DNA of 43,491 bases from an uncultured Oscillospiraceae bacterium (GCA_902492895.1 CABUNG010000024.1:1-43491), one strand, 5' to 3'. Positions 31,898 to 40,376 are shown, numbered from the stretch's first letter. A program made the numbers and translations. Notes: generated from the letters alone by a model not told the origin.

Positions 31898-31926
31898 ATT
31901 ATACCGCGTTCGGAGCGCTCCGGCAA
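31898..31926 (-). promoter_or_regulatory. Sigma-A promoter of mnmG
   Basis: On the minus strand TTGCCG (31926-31921), 17-base spacer, perfect TATAAT (31903-31898). It lies in the 243-base divergent gap 31830-32072. Confidence 0.75.
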
Positions 31927-32072
31927 TCCCCTTTTCCATACCGGCCGCCCCGGACCGTCATAGGGGCCGTCCGGCCTGCATACACTGAACCATGCGGTTT
32001 GTGTGTAATTGTAAGAGTTCTGTATGAGGACAACAAAATACCCTCCCCAAAACACTATATAAGAGAGAAGGG

Positions 32073-32291
32073 ATGGATACGGCCAAGCCCATCAAAACCA
32101 TCAACTGGAGTTTATTCGCCGCTCTGCTGGTCCTCCTGTTTGTTCTGCTGCTGCTCTCGCGCTGCCATCCGAACCTGGGGGTTTCCAGCCCGGCGGGCAC
32201 ATCCTCCACCGCACCCGCCGCCGTCCCGCAGGGCGCCCGCTTTGTTTTGGATACCGCCGGGGCAGACCCGTCCCGCTTGAATACGATGTGA
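32073..32291 (+). CDS. Small single-pass membrane protein, unknown
   Basis: A 72-residue protein: a short basic N-terminus, one hydrophobic helix (about residues 13-29, FAALLVLLFVLLLLS) and an extracellular tail rich in Ala, Pro, Ser and Thr. The SRC after the helix is not a proper lipobox. GAGAAGGG directly abuts the ATG, a poor spacing, so the start is uncertain. The next gene starts 15 bases downstream, suggesting one unit. No family recognised. Confidence 0.55.
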   Translation: MDTAKPIKTINWSLFAALLVLLFVLLLLSRCHPNLGVSSPAGTSSTAPAAVPQGARFVLDTAGADPSRLNTM

Positions 32292-32306
32292 AAAGAGGTT
32301 GGACCT

Positions 32307-32888
32307 ATGCGCACGTTTCCCAGAAAAGCCAGAATCGGCCTGCTTTTCCTCGCCGTGTTTCTGGGAGGCGTACTGCCGACCCTGTTTTCTCTGTTCTGGA
32401 ACCCGCACATCCTGATCGTCTCCCTGTCGGTCAGCATCTCGCTCGGCATCCTGCTGTTTCTGGCCCAGTCAGCCCCCCTTTGGATCAGCCTTACGGGGGG
32501 ATACCTCATTATGGCAGCCGCTATGATGACCCGGATCCCTCTGTACGCCTCCCTGCCCTTTCTCCTGCTGGCTTACGAGGCCTTCTGTTTTCTGGGTCTT
32601 CCTCTGATTCTGGTCGGTGTATCCCGCATGTGGCTGCGGATGGCGCTCAGCATCCGGCTGGCGTTTCTCTTCTCCGCCATCAGCCTGCTGGCGGTTTTTC
32701 TGCTGATGCAGTGCGGGTGGTCGTTTGTGATGGAGGCCCTGGATGTGCAGGGCTCCGTCCGGCATCCCGTTCTGCCGGAGTTGTCCGGCATCCTGCTTTC
32801 CCTGTTTGCGGAATGCGGTACGTATGTGCTTCTGAGCCTGCTGTTTCAGGGCAAAGAGCGGGACCGGGTGTCCTTGCATATAGGATAG
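32307..32888 (+). CDS. Multi-pass membrane protein, unknown
   Basis: A 193-residue, very hydrophobic protein with about six helices and a basic N-terminus (MRTFPRKARIG). The layout (pairs of helices with short loops) resembles small energy-coupling or YabQ-like membrane proteins, but I do not recognise the family. AGAGG lies 9 bases before the ATG. It pairs with the small membrane gene upstream and ends at a strong bidirectional terminator facing mnmE. Confidence 0.7.
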   Translation: MRTFPRKARIGLLFLAVFLGGVLPTLFSLFWNPHILIVSLSVSISLGILLFLAQSAPLWISLTGGYLIMAAAMMTRIPLYASLPFLLLAYEAFCFLGLPLILVGVSRMWLRMALSIRLAFLFSAISLLAVFLLMQCGWSFVMEALDVQGSVRHPVLPELSGILLSLFAECGTYVLLSLLFQGKERDRVSLHIG

Positions 32889-32902
32889 AGCTTCCTCTAT
32901 AT

Positions 32903-32942
32903 AAAACCGGCGGGAATCGGAACGATTCCCGCCGGTTTTTGA
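32903..32942. terminator. Strong bidirectional terminator
   Basis: A perfect 17-bp stem (32903-32919 with 32923-32939, GAA loop) with A and T tracts on the outside, between the membrane protein gene and mnmE, which converge. Confidence 0.93.
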
Positions 32943-32959
32943 TGTATTTGTGTATGCGG

Positions 32960-34342
32960 TTATTTTCCGACACAAAAACGGGAGAATATATTCTCCACCA
33001 CAGCCTCTGTGACCCGTTTGCCGGTCAGTTCCATCAGCCCGTCGAGGGCGCTGTCCACGCAGACCGAGACGGCGTCCAGTGTCATGCCGGCCGAAAGGGC
33101 GGCTGCGGCCTCCCTCACCCCGTCCAGCGCGCGGCGGGCGGCATCCCGCTGCCGCTCGGTCGCCAGGACCGGCTCCCCCTGATGAAGGCGGCAGACGCCG
33201 GTGATGTCTTCTACCTCCCGGATCAGGTCCTCTGCTCCCTGTCCGGTCGCGGCGGAGATGGTAACGGTGCGGGGAACCGCGCGGCGGATCTCGTCGGCAT
33301 CCGCCGCCAGCGGCCGGTCGGATTTGTTGATCAGGGCCACCGCCGTGTCGGGAAGCTCTCGAAGCAGGGCACGGTCGCCGTCTTCGAGGGGCCGGGACCC
33401 GTCGAACACCGCGAGGACGAGCGCGGCCGTGCGCAGACGGGCGCGGGCGCGTTCCACCCCCACCGCCTCCACTTCGTCGGCGGTGTCCCGAATACCGGCG
33501 GTATCCGCAAGCCGGAGGGTCACGTTGCCGAGGCGGACAGTCTCCTCCACGATATCCCGGGTGGTTCCCGCCGCTGGGGTGACGATGCTCCGGTCGCAGC
33601 CGGCGAGGAGATTCATCAGAGTGGATTTCCCCACATTCGGGCTGCCCACGATGACGGTATCCACCCCTTCCCGCAGGATCCGGCCCGCATCAAACGTTTC
33701 GAGCAGGCGGGCCAGCGCCTCGTCCGCTTCTTTGAGAACAGCAGCCAGGGAGTCGGGCGCCAGCTCGGGGATATCGTCGTCCGGAAAGTCCACAAAAGCC
33801 GAAAAGGCGGCCTGGGCCTCGATCAGCGCGTGCGCAATCTGTTCCGCCCGACGAAAAACCGCGCCTTCCCGGGCGGCCAAGGCCGTGCGGGCCGCGAGCT
33901 GTCCGTCGGCCGCGATAAGACCCATCACCGCCTCAGCGCCGGTCAGATCCACCTTGCCGTTCAAAAACGCCCGGCGGGTGAATTCTCCCGGGCCGGCCGG
34001 TTTGGCTCCGGCGACGAATAAAGCCCGCAGGGTGCGCTGGAGCAGATAAGGACCTCCGTGGCAGGACAGTTCGACTACGTCCTCCCCGGTATAGCTGTGG
34101 GGGGCCCGGAACACAAGCGCCACACATTCGTCGATATCGCCGCTCTCGTCGGCCACGTGCCCGTAGGCCGCCGTATAACCGGGAAGACGGTCGAGGGCCC
34201 CTTCCGGCCGGGCCGGACGGAACACACGGGACGCAATGCCGACGGCATCCCGCCCGGATACCCGCAGCACTCCCAGCCCCGCCGGCGCCGACGGAGTGGA
34301 CAGGGCGGCGATCGCCGGGCCCTCCACCATTTTTATGCTCAT
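32960..34342 (-). CDS. mnmE: tRNA modification GTPase MnmE (TrmE)
   Basis: GTPase partner of MnmG in wobble-uridine modification. It has 460 residues: an N-terminal formyl-THF-binding domain (SAPAGLGVLRVSG, ELSCHGGPYLLQR), a helical domain, an inserted G domain with GSPNVGKSTLMN (G1), DTAGIRDT (G3) and NKSD (G4), and the C-terminal CxGK motif FCVGK. ATG 34342 is used with GGAAGAGG upstream. It has its own promoter and is separated from mnmG by two unrelated membrane genes. Confidence 0.97.
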   Translation of the reverse strand: MSIKMVEGPAIAALSTPSAPAGLGVLRVSGRDAVGIASRVFRPARPEGALDRLPGYTAAYGHVADESGDIDECVALVFRAPHSYTGEDVVELSCHGGPYLLQRTLRALFVAGAKPAGPGEFTRRAFLNGKVDLTGAEAVMGLIAADGQLAARTALAAREGAVFRRAEQIAHALIEAQAAFSAFVDFPDDDIPELAPDSLAAVLKEADEALARLLETFDAGRILREGVDTVIVGSPNVGKSTLMNLLAGCDRSIVTPAAGTTRDIVEETVRLGNVTLRLADTAGIRDTADEVEAVGVERARARLRTAALVLAVFDGSRPLEDGDRALLRELPDTAVALINKSDRPLAADADEIRRAVPRTVTISAATGQGAEDLIREVEDITGVCRLHQGEPVLATERQRDAARRALDGVREAAAALSAGMTLDAVSVCVDSALDGLMELTGKRVTEAVVENIFSRFCVGK

Positions 34343-34381
34343 CCGGCCTCTTCCTTTCCAACTTCCGCAGTATGCTTCTGT

Positions 34382-34411
34382 ATTATAGCAGGGAGGGGCC
34401 CCAAAGGTCAA
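34382..34411 (-). promoter_or_regulatory. Sigma-A promoter of mnmE
   Basis: On the minus strand TTGACC (34411-34406), 18-base spacer, TGC-extended TATAAT (34387-34382). Confidence 0.8.
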
Positions 34412-34457
34412 ACGGAAAGAAAAATTCCCTAAAAATCCGATTTTCTGCATTTTCCTG

Positions 34458-34486
34458 TTGACAAAGGGGCAATTGCCGATTATACT
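34458..34486 (+). promoter_or_regulatory. Sigma-A promoter of the padR operon
   Basis: Perfect TTGACA (34458-34463), 17-base spacer, TATACT (34481-34486), 53 bases before the TTG start. Confidence 0.85.
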
Positions 34487-34524
34487 GTGTATTGCAAAGT
34501 ATTAAGGTATGCATAGTATTCGAT
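34482..34524 (+). promoter_or_regulatory. Candidate PadR operator region
   Basis: ATACT (34482-34486, part of the -10) and AGTAT (34498-34502) form an inverted repeat with an 11-base centre. A further TATGCATA palindrome (34508-34515) and a second AGTATT (34516-34521) follow. Overlap with the -10 and start site fits autorepression by PadR. Confidence 0.4.
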
Positions 34525-34539
34525 AAAGGGGGGATTGCC

Positions 34540-34869
34540 TTGGATGTGCAGCGCAAAAAGGGACTGCTTGAAATGTGCGTCCTCGCGGTGCTCAGTAAAG
34601 AGCCTTCCTATGGCTATAAAATCATTGGGGATGTGTCGGCCTGCATTGAAATTTCCGAGTCGACCCTCTATCCGATTCTGAAACGGCTGGAGACCGCGGG
34701 CTGCCTGACCACCTGCCCGCAGGAACATAACGGCCGCCTGCGCAAGTATTACCATATCACCCCCGCGGGGCGGGCCCGCATCACCGCGTTCCTGGAGGAA
34801 TGGGACGAAATGAAACAGGTATATGCCTTTGTACAGGAGGAGTCGTCATGGAATTCACCACATTCTTGA
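34540..34869 (+). CDS. PadR-family transcriptional regulator
   Basis: A 109-residue winged-helix repressor: LLEMCVLAVLSKEPSYGYKI is the PadR signature, ISESTLYPILKRLETAGCL is the recognition part, and RLRKYYHITPAGRARITAFL is the wing. The C-terminal helix serves dimerisation. TTG 34540 is used because AAAGGGGGG lies 6 bases upstream; an in-frame GTG at 34546 is less well spaced. The gene overlaps the DUF1700 gene by 22 bases. In Firmicutes, PadR-DUF1700-DUF4097 genes commonly form one envelope-related unit. Confidence 0.92.
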   Translation: MDVQRKKGLLEMCVLAVLSKEPSYGYKIIGDVSACIEISESTLYPILKRLETAGCLTTCPQEHNGRLRKYYHITPAGRARITAFLEEWDEMKQVYAFVQEESSWNSPHS

Positions 34870-35489
34870 GCGCATTGGATGAGGCTCTTGCGGATTTCCC
34901 TCCCGAGGAGCACGCCCGTATCCGGGAATTCTACAGCGAGCTGTATTACGACGCTGTGGAAAACGGTAAATCCGAAGAGGAAGCGGTCGCCGCTCTCGGC
35001 AGTATCGGCGAAATCCGGGAAAAGGCGCTCATGGATATCGGCCAGGGGGAGGCCGTCACCGAACCGCAGCCCGTCTATGCCCCGCCTCCCTACCCGTATG
35101 GGGCTCAGCCCCCGCTTCCCTCTCCGCCCAAAAAGTCGAACGCCGGGAAGATCCTGTTTTGGTCCTTGTTTCCCTTCATCCTGATCATCGGCATCCCGCT
35201 GGCGGCCGCGGCTTTGGTGCTCTATCTGGCGGTGTGGATCCTCCTCGCCTCCCTGTGGATCGTCGTGGCCGCCATGGCGTTCGCGATGCTCTGGGGCAGC
35301 GTATCCTCCGTTGTCATGATGGCGACTTCGGTGCCCGCGGGCCTCTTTCAGCTCGGCACCGCGATTTTCGCGGGCGGATGCGGCGTGCTGCTGGGCGTAG
35401 CCAGCCTGAAGCTCTGTGTGCTGTTTGCCAAGGCGACCGCCGCGATGACCCGGGGACTCGGATCCCTGTTTCATAAGAGGGAGTCATAA
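34848..35489 (+). CDS. DUF1700 (HAAS-domain) membrane protein
   Basis: A 213-residue protein. The N-terminal 60 residues (FLSALDEALADFPPEEHARI to SIGEIREKAL) form the HAAS helical domain found in PadR-linked proteins. A Pro/Tyr-rich linker follows (PQPVYAPPPYPYGAQPP). Then come about three to four hydrophobic segments from residue 100 onward. It may sense or relay a membrane signal to PadR or the DUF4097 protein; this is inferred from recurring gene order. GGAGGAG lies 5 bases before the ATG. Confidence 0.87.
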   Translation: MEFTTFLSALDEALADFPPEEHARIREFYSELYYDAVENGKSEEEAVAALGSIGEIREKALMDIGQGEAVTEPQPVYAPPPYPYGAQPPLPSPPKKSNAGKILFWSLFPFILIIGIPLAAAALVLYLAVWILLASLWIVVAAMAFAMLWGSVSSVVMMATSVPAGLFQLGTAIFAGGCGVLLGVASLKLCVLFAKATAAMTRGLGSLFHKRES

Positions 35490-35530
35490 GGCCACATCGA
35501 CGGGCATGTCCCGGAAAGGATAGATGCGAT

Positions 35531-36706
35531 ATGAAAAAGACCCATTGGGCGCTGGCAATCGGCGGCTCTTTATGCGCGTTCGGCCTGCTGCTGGGCGCGG
35601 CCGCGCTGGCCTTGAACGGATTTGACTTTATGAGGACGGTGACCACAGTGAAATACGAGCAGAAAACCGCTGCTTACGAACCCGCTTTGCTGGAAGGCAT
35701 CGATGTCGCGGCCGAGGATATGAAAATCGTCGTCTCCCCTTCTCCCGACGGACAAGTGCATCTGACCTATTGGGAATCGGCGGCGGATATCGTCACCGTC
35801 GGCGTGAATAACGGCAGACTCGAATTCCGCCACAACACCGAAGAATCCTGGATTGACAATTTCATCCGCGGCTTCTGGAACGGGCTTTCCCGGCTGCGTC
35901 ACTACATCGAGGTCAAAATCCCGTCCGATTATACGGGATCCCTCCTGGTGTCGAACGACAACGCCTCCCTTTCGGCCAGCGGTCTCTCCGCGCTGTCCGG
36001 CGCCTCCTTCTACGCCAAGAACGCTTCGCTGGAGCTGACCGATATCACCTCCCTGGGTGCGCTTACCGCAGAGACGACCAATGGATCCCTGTCCCTCGAC
36101 CGGGTATCCGCCGGCTCCGCCCGCATCACCAATACCAACGCCCGCATCCGGCTGATCGACACTCATCTGGGCGACACCGTTCTCCAGACGGACAACGGCT
36201 CGGTCCTCTTGAGCAGCGTATCGGTCGGCACGCTCACCGCCAAAACCAAGAACGCCTCATTCGATGCCGAATCCCTGACCGGGACCGGCCGAGTGGAACT
36301 GGAAACGACCAACGGATCCCTATCCGCCATCGACGTCAAAACGGCCGGCGACCTCTCCCTCAAATCCAAAAACGGGAGCGTGCGCGCGACCAACTGCAGC
36401 AGCGCCGCCCTGACGGCCGGAACCAGCAACGGCAAAATCGACCTGTCCCGCTGCAAGGCGGATCGGATTCAAGCCGAAACCAGCAATTCCGCTCTCGAAT
36501 TTGACCGTTTGGAATCCCTGGACATCACCCTCTCCTCGAGCAATGGGGGAATCCGGGGATCGGTTCTCGGACGGGAGGAAGACTATGTCATCGTAACCCG
36601 TACCACCAACGGCAGCAGCAACATCACCGATCGGGTGGGGGATCTCCCCGGCCGTCTGAACATCAGCACTACCAACGCGTCGATCCGCGTCACCTTTGAA
36701 TCGTAA
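35531..36706 (+). CDS. DUF4097 beta-solenoid surface protein
   Basis: A 391-residue protein with one N-terminal membrane anchor (about residues 7-29) and an extracytoplasmic domain. From about residue 140 it is built of at least a dozen repeats of 18-20 residues with a conserved turn of the type (T/K/S)-(T/S)-N-(G/A)-S-(L/V/I), e.g. TTNGSLSL, TDNGSVLL, SKNGSVRA, TSNGKIDL, TTNASIRV. This fits the DUF4097 (DUF4098) single-stranded beta-helix, with Asn lining one edge. AAAGGA precedes the ATG. Third gene of the PadR operon, ending at a terminator. Confidence 0.87.
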   Translation: MKKTHWALAIGGSLCAFGLLLGAAALALNGFDFMRTVTTVKYEQKTAAYEPALLEGIDVAAEDMKIVVSPSPDGQVHLTYWESAADIVTVGVNNGRLEFRHNTEESWIDNFIRGFWNGLSRLRHYIEVKIPSDYTGSLLVSNDNASLSASGLSALSGASFYAKNASLELTDITSLGALTAETTNGSLSLDRVSAGSARITNTNARIRLIDTHLGDTVLQTDNGSVLLSSVSVGTLTAKTKNASFDAESLTGTGRVELETTNGSLSAIDVKTAGDLSLKSKNGSVRATNCSSAALTAGTSNGKIDLSRCKADRIQAETSNSALEFDRLESLDITLSSSNGGIRGSVLGREEDYVIVTRTTNGSSNITDRVGDLPGRLNISTTNASIRVTFES

Positions 36707-36722
36707 TCGGTCCGTTTGCTCG

Positions 36723-36760
36723 GGTCCCCTGCCGTTTGTGCGGGGGACCTTGTTCTTTTT
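36723..36760 (+). terminator. Terminator of the PadR-DUF1700-DUF4097 operon
   Basis: GGTCCCC (36723-36729) pairs with GGGGACC (36743-36749), followed by a T-rich tract TTGTTCTTTTT. Confidence 0.75.
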
Positions 36761-36783
36761 ACCAACGTTTTCCCCTTTTGCCG

Positions 36784-36802
36784 CCTCTCTGTTACAGAGA
36801 GG
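36784..36802 (+). repeat. Inverted repeat upstream of the ECF sigma gene
   Basis: CCTCTCTG (36784-36791) and CAGAGAGG (36795-36802) form a perfect 8-bp inverted repeat with a TTA centre, 46 bases before the sigma factor start. It could be an operator or an mRNA hairpin. Confidence 0.45.
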
Positions 36803-36848
36803 GTGAAAAAGGGCGATGGGTCCGCCGTCTTTCAGAAGGAGGTGTCCT

Positions 36849-37376
36849 ATGGAGCAGACCGGGAATCAAGCGGAATTTCTCCAGCTGTACAACGCCTATT
36901 ACAAGGCTGTATATTACACCTCCCTGGGTATTCTGCATCAGCCCGACGCGGCCGCCGACTGCATGCAGGACACCTTCGCTGCGCTGTGGGACGCTTTGCG
37001 GAAAGAGGAGCGCATCCGGAACCCCGGCGCCTGGCTGATGACGGTCGCCCGGCATTCCAGTATGGGCGTGCTGCGCCGCCAGCGGAATCTGTCCCCTCTC
37101 GACGAGGTGGGCGAGCTGCCTTCCCCAGACGACGACACGTCCCGGCTTCCGGAGGAGGATCTCTTTATCGCGCATCTCCTCAAAAATCTGCCCCCGGCTG
37201 AACGGGAAATTTTCGTCCTCCACGTTCTGGGCGGGCTGCGTCTTTCCGCCATCGCCGCCGCCATGGATCTCCCGCCCGCAACGGTGCGCTGGCGGTTCGC
37301 CACCGCCCGCAAATTGCTCAAGCAGGAACTCGAAAACATGGACCGGATGGAAAAACGGCAAATGGGCTCTCCATGA
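36849..37376 (+). CDS. ECF-type RNA polymerase sigma factor
   Basis: A 175-residue sigma-70-family factor of the two-domain ECF type. Region 2 spans about residues 10-80 (YNAYYKAVYYTSLGILHQPD, DCMQDTFAALWDAL, GAWLMTVARHSSMGVLRRQ). Region 4 spans about 110-165 (LPPAEREIFVLHVLGGL, LSAIAAAMDLPPATVRWRFA) with its HTH. GAAGGAGG lies 7 bases before ATG 36849. The next gene encodes a large single-pass membrane protein in the place of an anti-sigma factor. Confidence 0.92.
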   Translation: MEQTGNQAEFLQLYNAYYKAVYYTSLGILHQPDAAADCMQDTFAALWDALRKEERIRNPGAWLMTVARHSSMGVLRRQRNLSPLDEVGELPSPDDDTSRLPEEDLFIAHLLKNLPPAEREIFVLHVLGGLRLSAIAAAMDLPPATVRWRFATARKLLKQELENMDRMEKRQMGSP

Positions 37377-37434
37377 ACCCCCGGATCTATAACCAACCTT
37401 CTTCTATGTCCTATTGAAAGGCAGGTGTCCTTTG

Positions 37435-39613
37435 ATGACATGGCGTTCTTTTCGCTCGCTCTGCCGCAAAAACGCGAAGCGTGTCCCTTACCATCCAGAA
37501 GCCTTTTTGCAGGACGCGCCTGCGAAGCCGCCGCAGCCCGTCTTTTGCCGGGTTGCGGCCCTGGCCGGCACCGCGGCGGTTTTGGTTGTGGCGTTTGCGG
37601 CGGTGCTTCTGAGCAATCTGTTCCAGCCGGCTCCCGGCCCCGGATTCGCGGACAGTTCCGCCTCGCATGACGCGTTTCCAGCCGGCGTGGATCCGGCCGA
37701 ACTCTATACCTATCTGGCCGAACTGTCCTATACCGACGAGGTCCAGCCGTTCGAGACGGAAAGGATGACCGCGGCCGAGCAGCTGCAGTATGCCAATCAG
37801 GTGTATCTGCGGGAACACGGCGCCTCCCTCCTGCAAACCGAGATTCTTGCGTCCTCCCTGTTGTCGGCCGGGCCATCCTATGAAGAGAGTATGGGCACAG
37901 GTGTCCTTTCGCTGCCGACAGCACAGGCGCTTCTGAACCGCCTATTCGGACCAAACGCCAAACAACTGTCCAAAGAGGAAACCATCGGGTCCTTTCTCTC
38001 CTGGCAGGACGGTCTGTTCACCACCATCGTTCCCAGCCGTCCCCGGGACGGAGAGGACGTCCTGATGGTCTCTTACAGCCGCACGGCGATACCACAGGAT
38101 TCCAGCCTCACCCAAAGCTCCCTGCTCACCACCCCCCTTTTCTATTATGTCGAGACCGTTCAAAGCACCGAGGACTCGGTCACAGTGAAAACCGCAGCTT
38201 TTGCTCCGTCCGACGCAGACGCTTGGGAGGTCCCCGTCGATCTTACAAGCTACAACCGCCTGCAGTCCCAGCTTCGGAACTGGCGGCAGACCCATGAACC
38301 GAACAAAACCGCACTTTATACCTTCGGTTTGGAAAACGGGGTGCCCTATCTGTTGTCCTGCCGGGATGCTGCTCCCGCGATGACGACGGACACCTCCAGT
38401 GCCGGCGGTACGACGGAACCGCCTTCCGTCTGGTCTCCGTCCGGGTGGACCGGTCCCGGGGATCCGCCGCCCGTCAATGAACCAGTCCGCTGGCTGGGCA
38501 AAACCGATCCAAATACGTTTATGCCTCTGCTGAAGGCCACCGCACTGCTCTCTGCCTACTCCACCCCCTTCACTGCAGATGAAAAGCAGCACGCCGCCCG
38601 CGGCCTGATCCCCTTTATCGAAGTACCGTATATCGAGCCGGAATGGAACATCCAAGCGGTACCGGCAGCGGATCGCGTTGCATTATTCGAAAAATTGGGG
38701 ATTCCCGAAGGGCTGGTCGTGTATGCGATGCCCTTCGACTCTCTAAATCAGCTGGCCGGCCGCTATTTTGAGACACTGCAATACACCCGGGAAGACCTGT
38801 ACCCTGCCTTTCGATCCGACGCCGATGATACCCAGCTGGTACTGGATGCCGAGTCGGATACAGTCTATGTCGTGATCGGGGCCACAGGCGCCCGCAACAA
38901 TGTGTTTGTCGTTGCCGACGAACAGCAGCGGGAAACCGTCGTCCAGTACACGATCCTGTATATGGACGACGCACAGGATGATGCCTATATACCCTATTAC
39001 GCGGCATATGGTTATGCAGCGGTGCAGCGCTATTTTCTGAAAACGTATCGTTTTTGGGAAAACTCGCAGGTTCTGCATATGGATGTCGACTATCAATCGG
39101 GACAGCCCCGGCTCCTGTCTTTCCAGTATTCAGAAATGCCCTTCGGCAAGCAGAAGGTACTGGCGGAATGGGCTTGGAACTTCATCCAGGTGGACTCGGC
39201 GGATTCCTCGAAATCCCAGCAAATCGGCGATATCCATGTACTCGAAGAGATGACCCGACAACTCCGACGATTTTCCGGGTTCTTCGCAGCGGAAGACGGG
39301 TCCGTCCCCGCTGTCCGGTATCAGGACATCATGGCCTGTGTAACCGAAAAAACGATTCTGGAACTGGAAAAGCGGGGCTACCTGGAAAACGTCGGCGGAG
39401 GGGATTGTCCATCCCTGGATCCATCTGTATACAAACGAATGGGGAGGCGGCCGGGTCCTCATCGCCGAGACCACCGATATAGACGACATTTTCAATGTCG
39501 TCTATACCGTCTCGGACTTTCGCTTGGCCCGAAACCGTACATTTTCTGTGACAATGGAACGCCGAGACGACGGTGTCTATTATTTAGCTTCCCTTCCCCA
39601 AGAAATTCCGTAA
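37435..39613 (+). pseudogene. Large single-pass membrane protein, putative anti-sigma partner, frameshifted
   Basis: About 725 residues if read through the frameshift. A 45-residue basic cytosolic start (MTWRSFRSLCRKNAKRVPYH) is followed by one membrane helix (about 41-62) and a very large external region. I do not recognise its family; it lacks a ZAS motif. Its place 58 bases after an ECF sigma gene suggests an anti-sigma factor or sensor. The frame breaks in a GGGG run at 39400-39403. The original frame runs on as Arg/Pro-rich nonsense to 39798, while the next frame gives sensible protein (RVLIAETTDIDDIFNVVYTV, then MERRDDGVYYLASLPQEIP) ending at TAA 39613. One extra base would explain it. 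AGGCAGGTG lies 7 bases before ATG 37435. Confidence 0.7.
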
Positions 39614-39615
39614 AA

Positions 39616-39648
39616 AACCGCCCTCCTCATGTTGTGGGGAGGGCGGTT
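39616..39648. terminator. Hairpin after the membrane protein gene
   Basis: A perfect 11-bp stem AACCGCCCTCC / GGAGGGCGGTT. The T tract is good only on the minus strand (A-run 39612-39617 on plus), so it may also block antisense transcription. Confidence 0.65.
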
Positions 39649-39899
39649 CGCATGTGGTCAGGGATCTGTTCTGGTCTCAGGTCCGGGGAGTCTTGCTCTT
39701 CCATGATCGCAGGGACTTCCGTCCGCTACAAGAAGAAGCGGATCTATCAACCCGGCCGAAGCTCTTTCCACTTTCGTTGGACAAACGGATCGCATTGACT
39801 TTTACCACCGAATATGATAGCGTGAGAGATATTATAAGGCAGCCATGACGGCTCTTGGTTTACACTTCTACACCATGGACGAATTGGAGGATACGCTCG
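39649..39899 (+). other. Gap before the lipoprotein gene
   Basis: Holds open frames without recognisable similarity. One short frame (39845-39931, 28 codons, starting MTALGLHFYTMDELEDTLGV) has protein-like composition and overlaps the start of the lipoprotein gene. It could be a leader peptide or a gene remnant. No convincing promoter was found. Confidence 0.25.
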
Positions 39900-40376
39900 G
39901 TGTCGACTGGATGCAGACGGTCATTTTATAAGAGGTTCCTCGCCGGCGTTTGGGCCGGCGCTCTGCTGGCCTCCCTCCTTTTTCTCGGCTGCGGATGCGG
40001 CGAGATCATCGAACCCGATCCGCTCATCCTGTATGGCGTCCAGTCCGGCGATGCCGAGATCAAATTCACCGACTTCGCGAGCCAGAAATGGCTGGCACTG
40101 GTGCCGCAGTCGATCACCGAGACGGATGCAAAGGGGCAGACCCTTTCCATCCAGCCGGACGGCCCTGTTCTTCAGACGCTGCGCCATCTTCGGCTCACGG
40201 AGGAAACCGCGGTTTCCTCTGTCCCCGGCGGATGGCGGCGCAAAACCGAGCTGGTTTATGACAGTTCCACCTTTACCTACTATTGGTATGAATTCGATGT
40301 GATTATACAATATGGAGATGTATTGCACCGGCTGCGGGTGATTTCAGAGTCTCCTTCCGCGGATCCGGCCACATGA
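39900..40376 (+). CDS. Putative lipoprotein, unknown
   Basis: A 158-residue exported protein: basic start (STGCRRSFYKRF), hydrophobic stretch LAGVWAGALLASLLFLGC ending in a lipobox-like LFLGC, then a folded domain with TDFASQKWLALVPQSITETD and KTELVYDSSTFTYYWYEFDV. No family recognised. GTG 39900 is chosen because TGGAGG lies 9 bases upstream; an in-frame TTG at 39855 has no such site. It may belong to the ECF sigma module upstream. Confidence 0.6.
   Translation: MSTGCRRSFYKRFLAGVWAGALLASLLFLGCGCGEIIEPDPLILYGVQSGDAEIKFTDFASQKWLALVPQSITETDAKGQTLSIQPDGPVLQTLRHLRLTEETAVSSVPGGWRRKTELVYDSSTFTYYWYEFDVIIQYGDVLHRLRVISESPSADPAT

Noticed and set aside
35940..36700. Possible CRISPR or tandem DNA repeat in the DUF4097 gene
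   Set aside because: The repetition is at protein level (solenoid turns); the DNA units vary and there are no spacers.
39654..39848. A 64-codon open frame after the sigma-partner gene
   Set aside because: No ribosome site, no similarity, and it starts inside the hairpin region; treated as non-coding.
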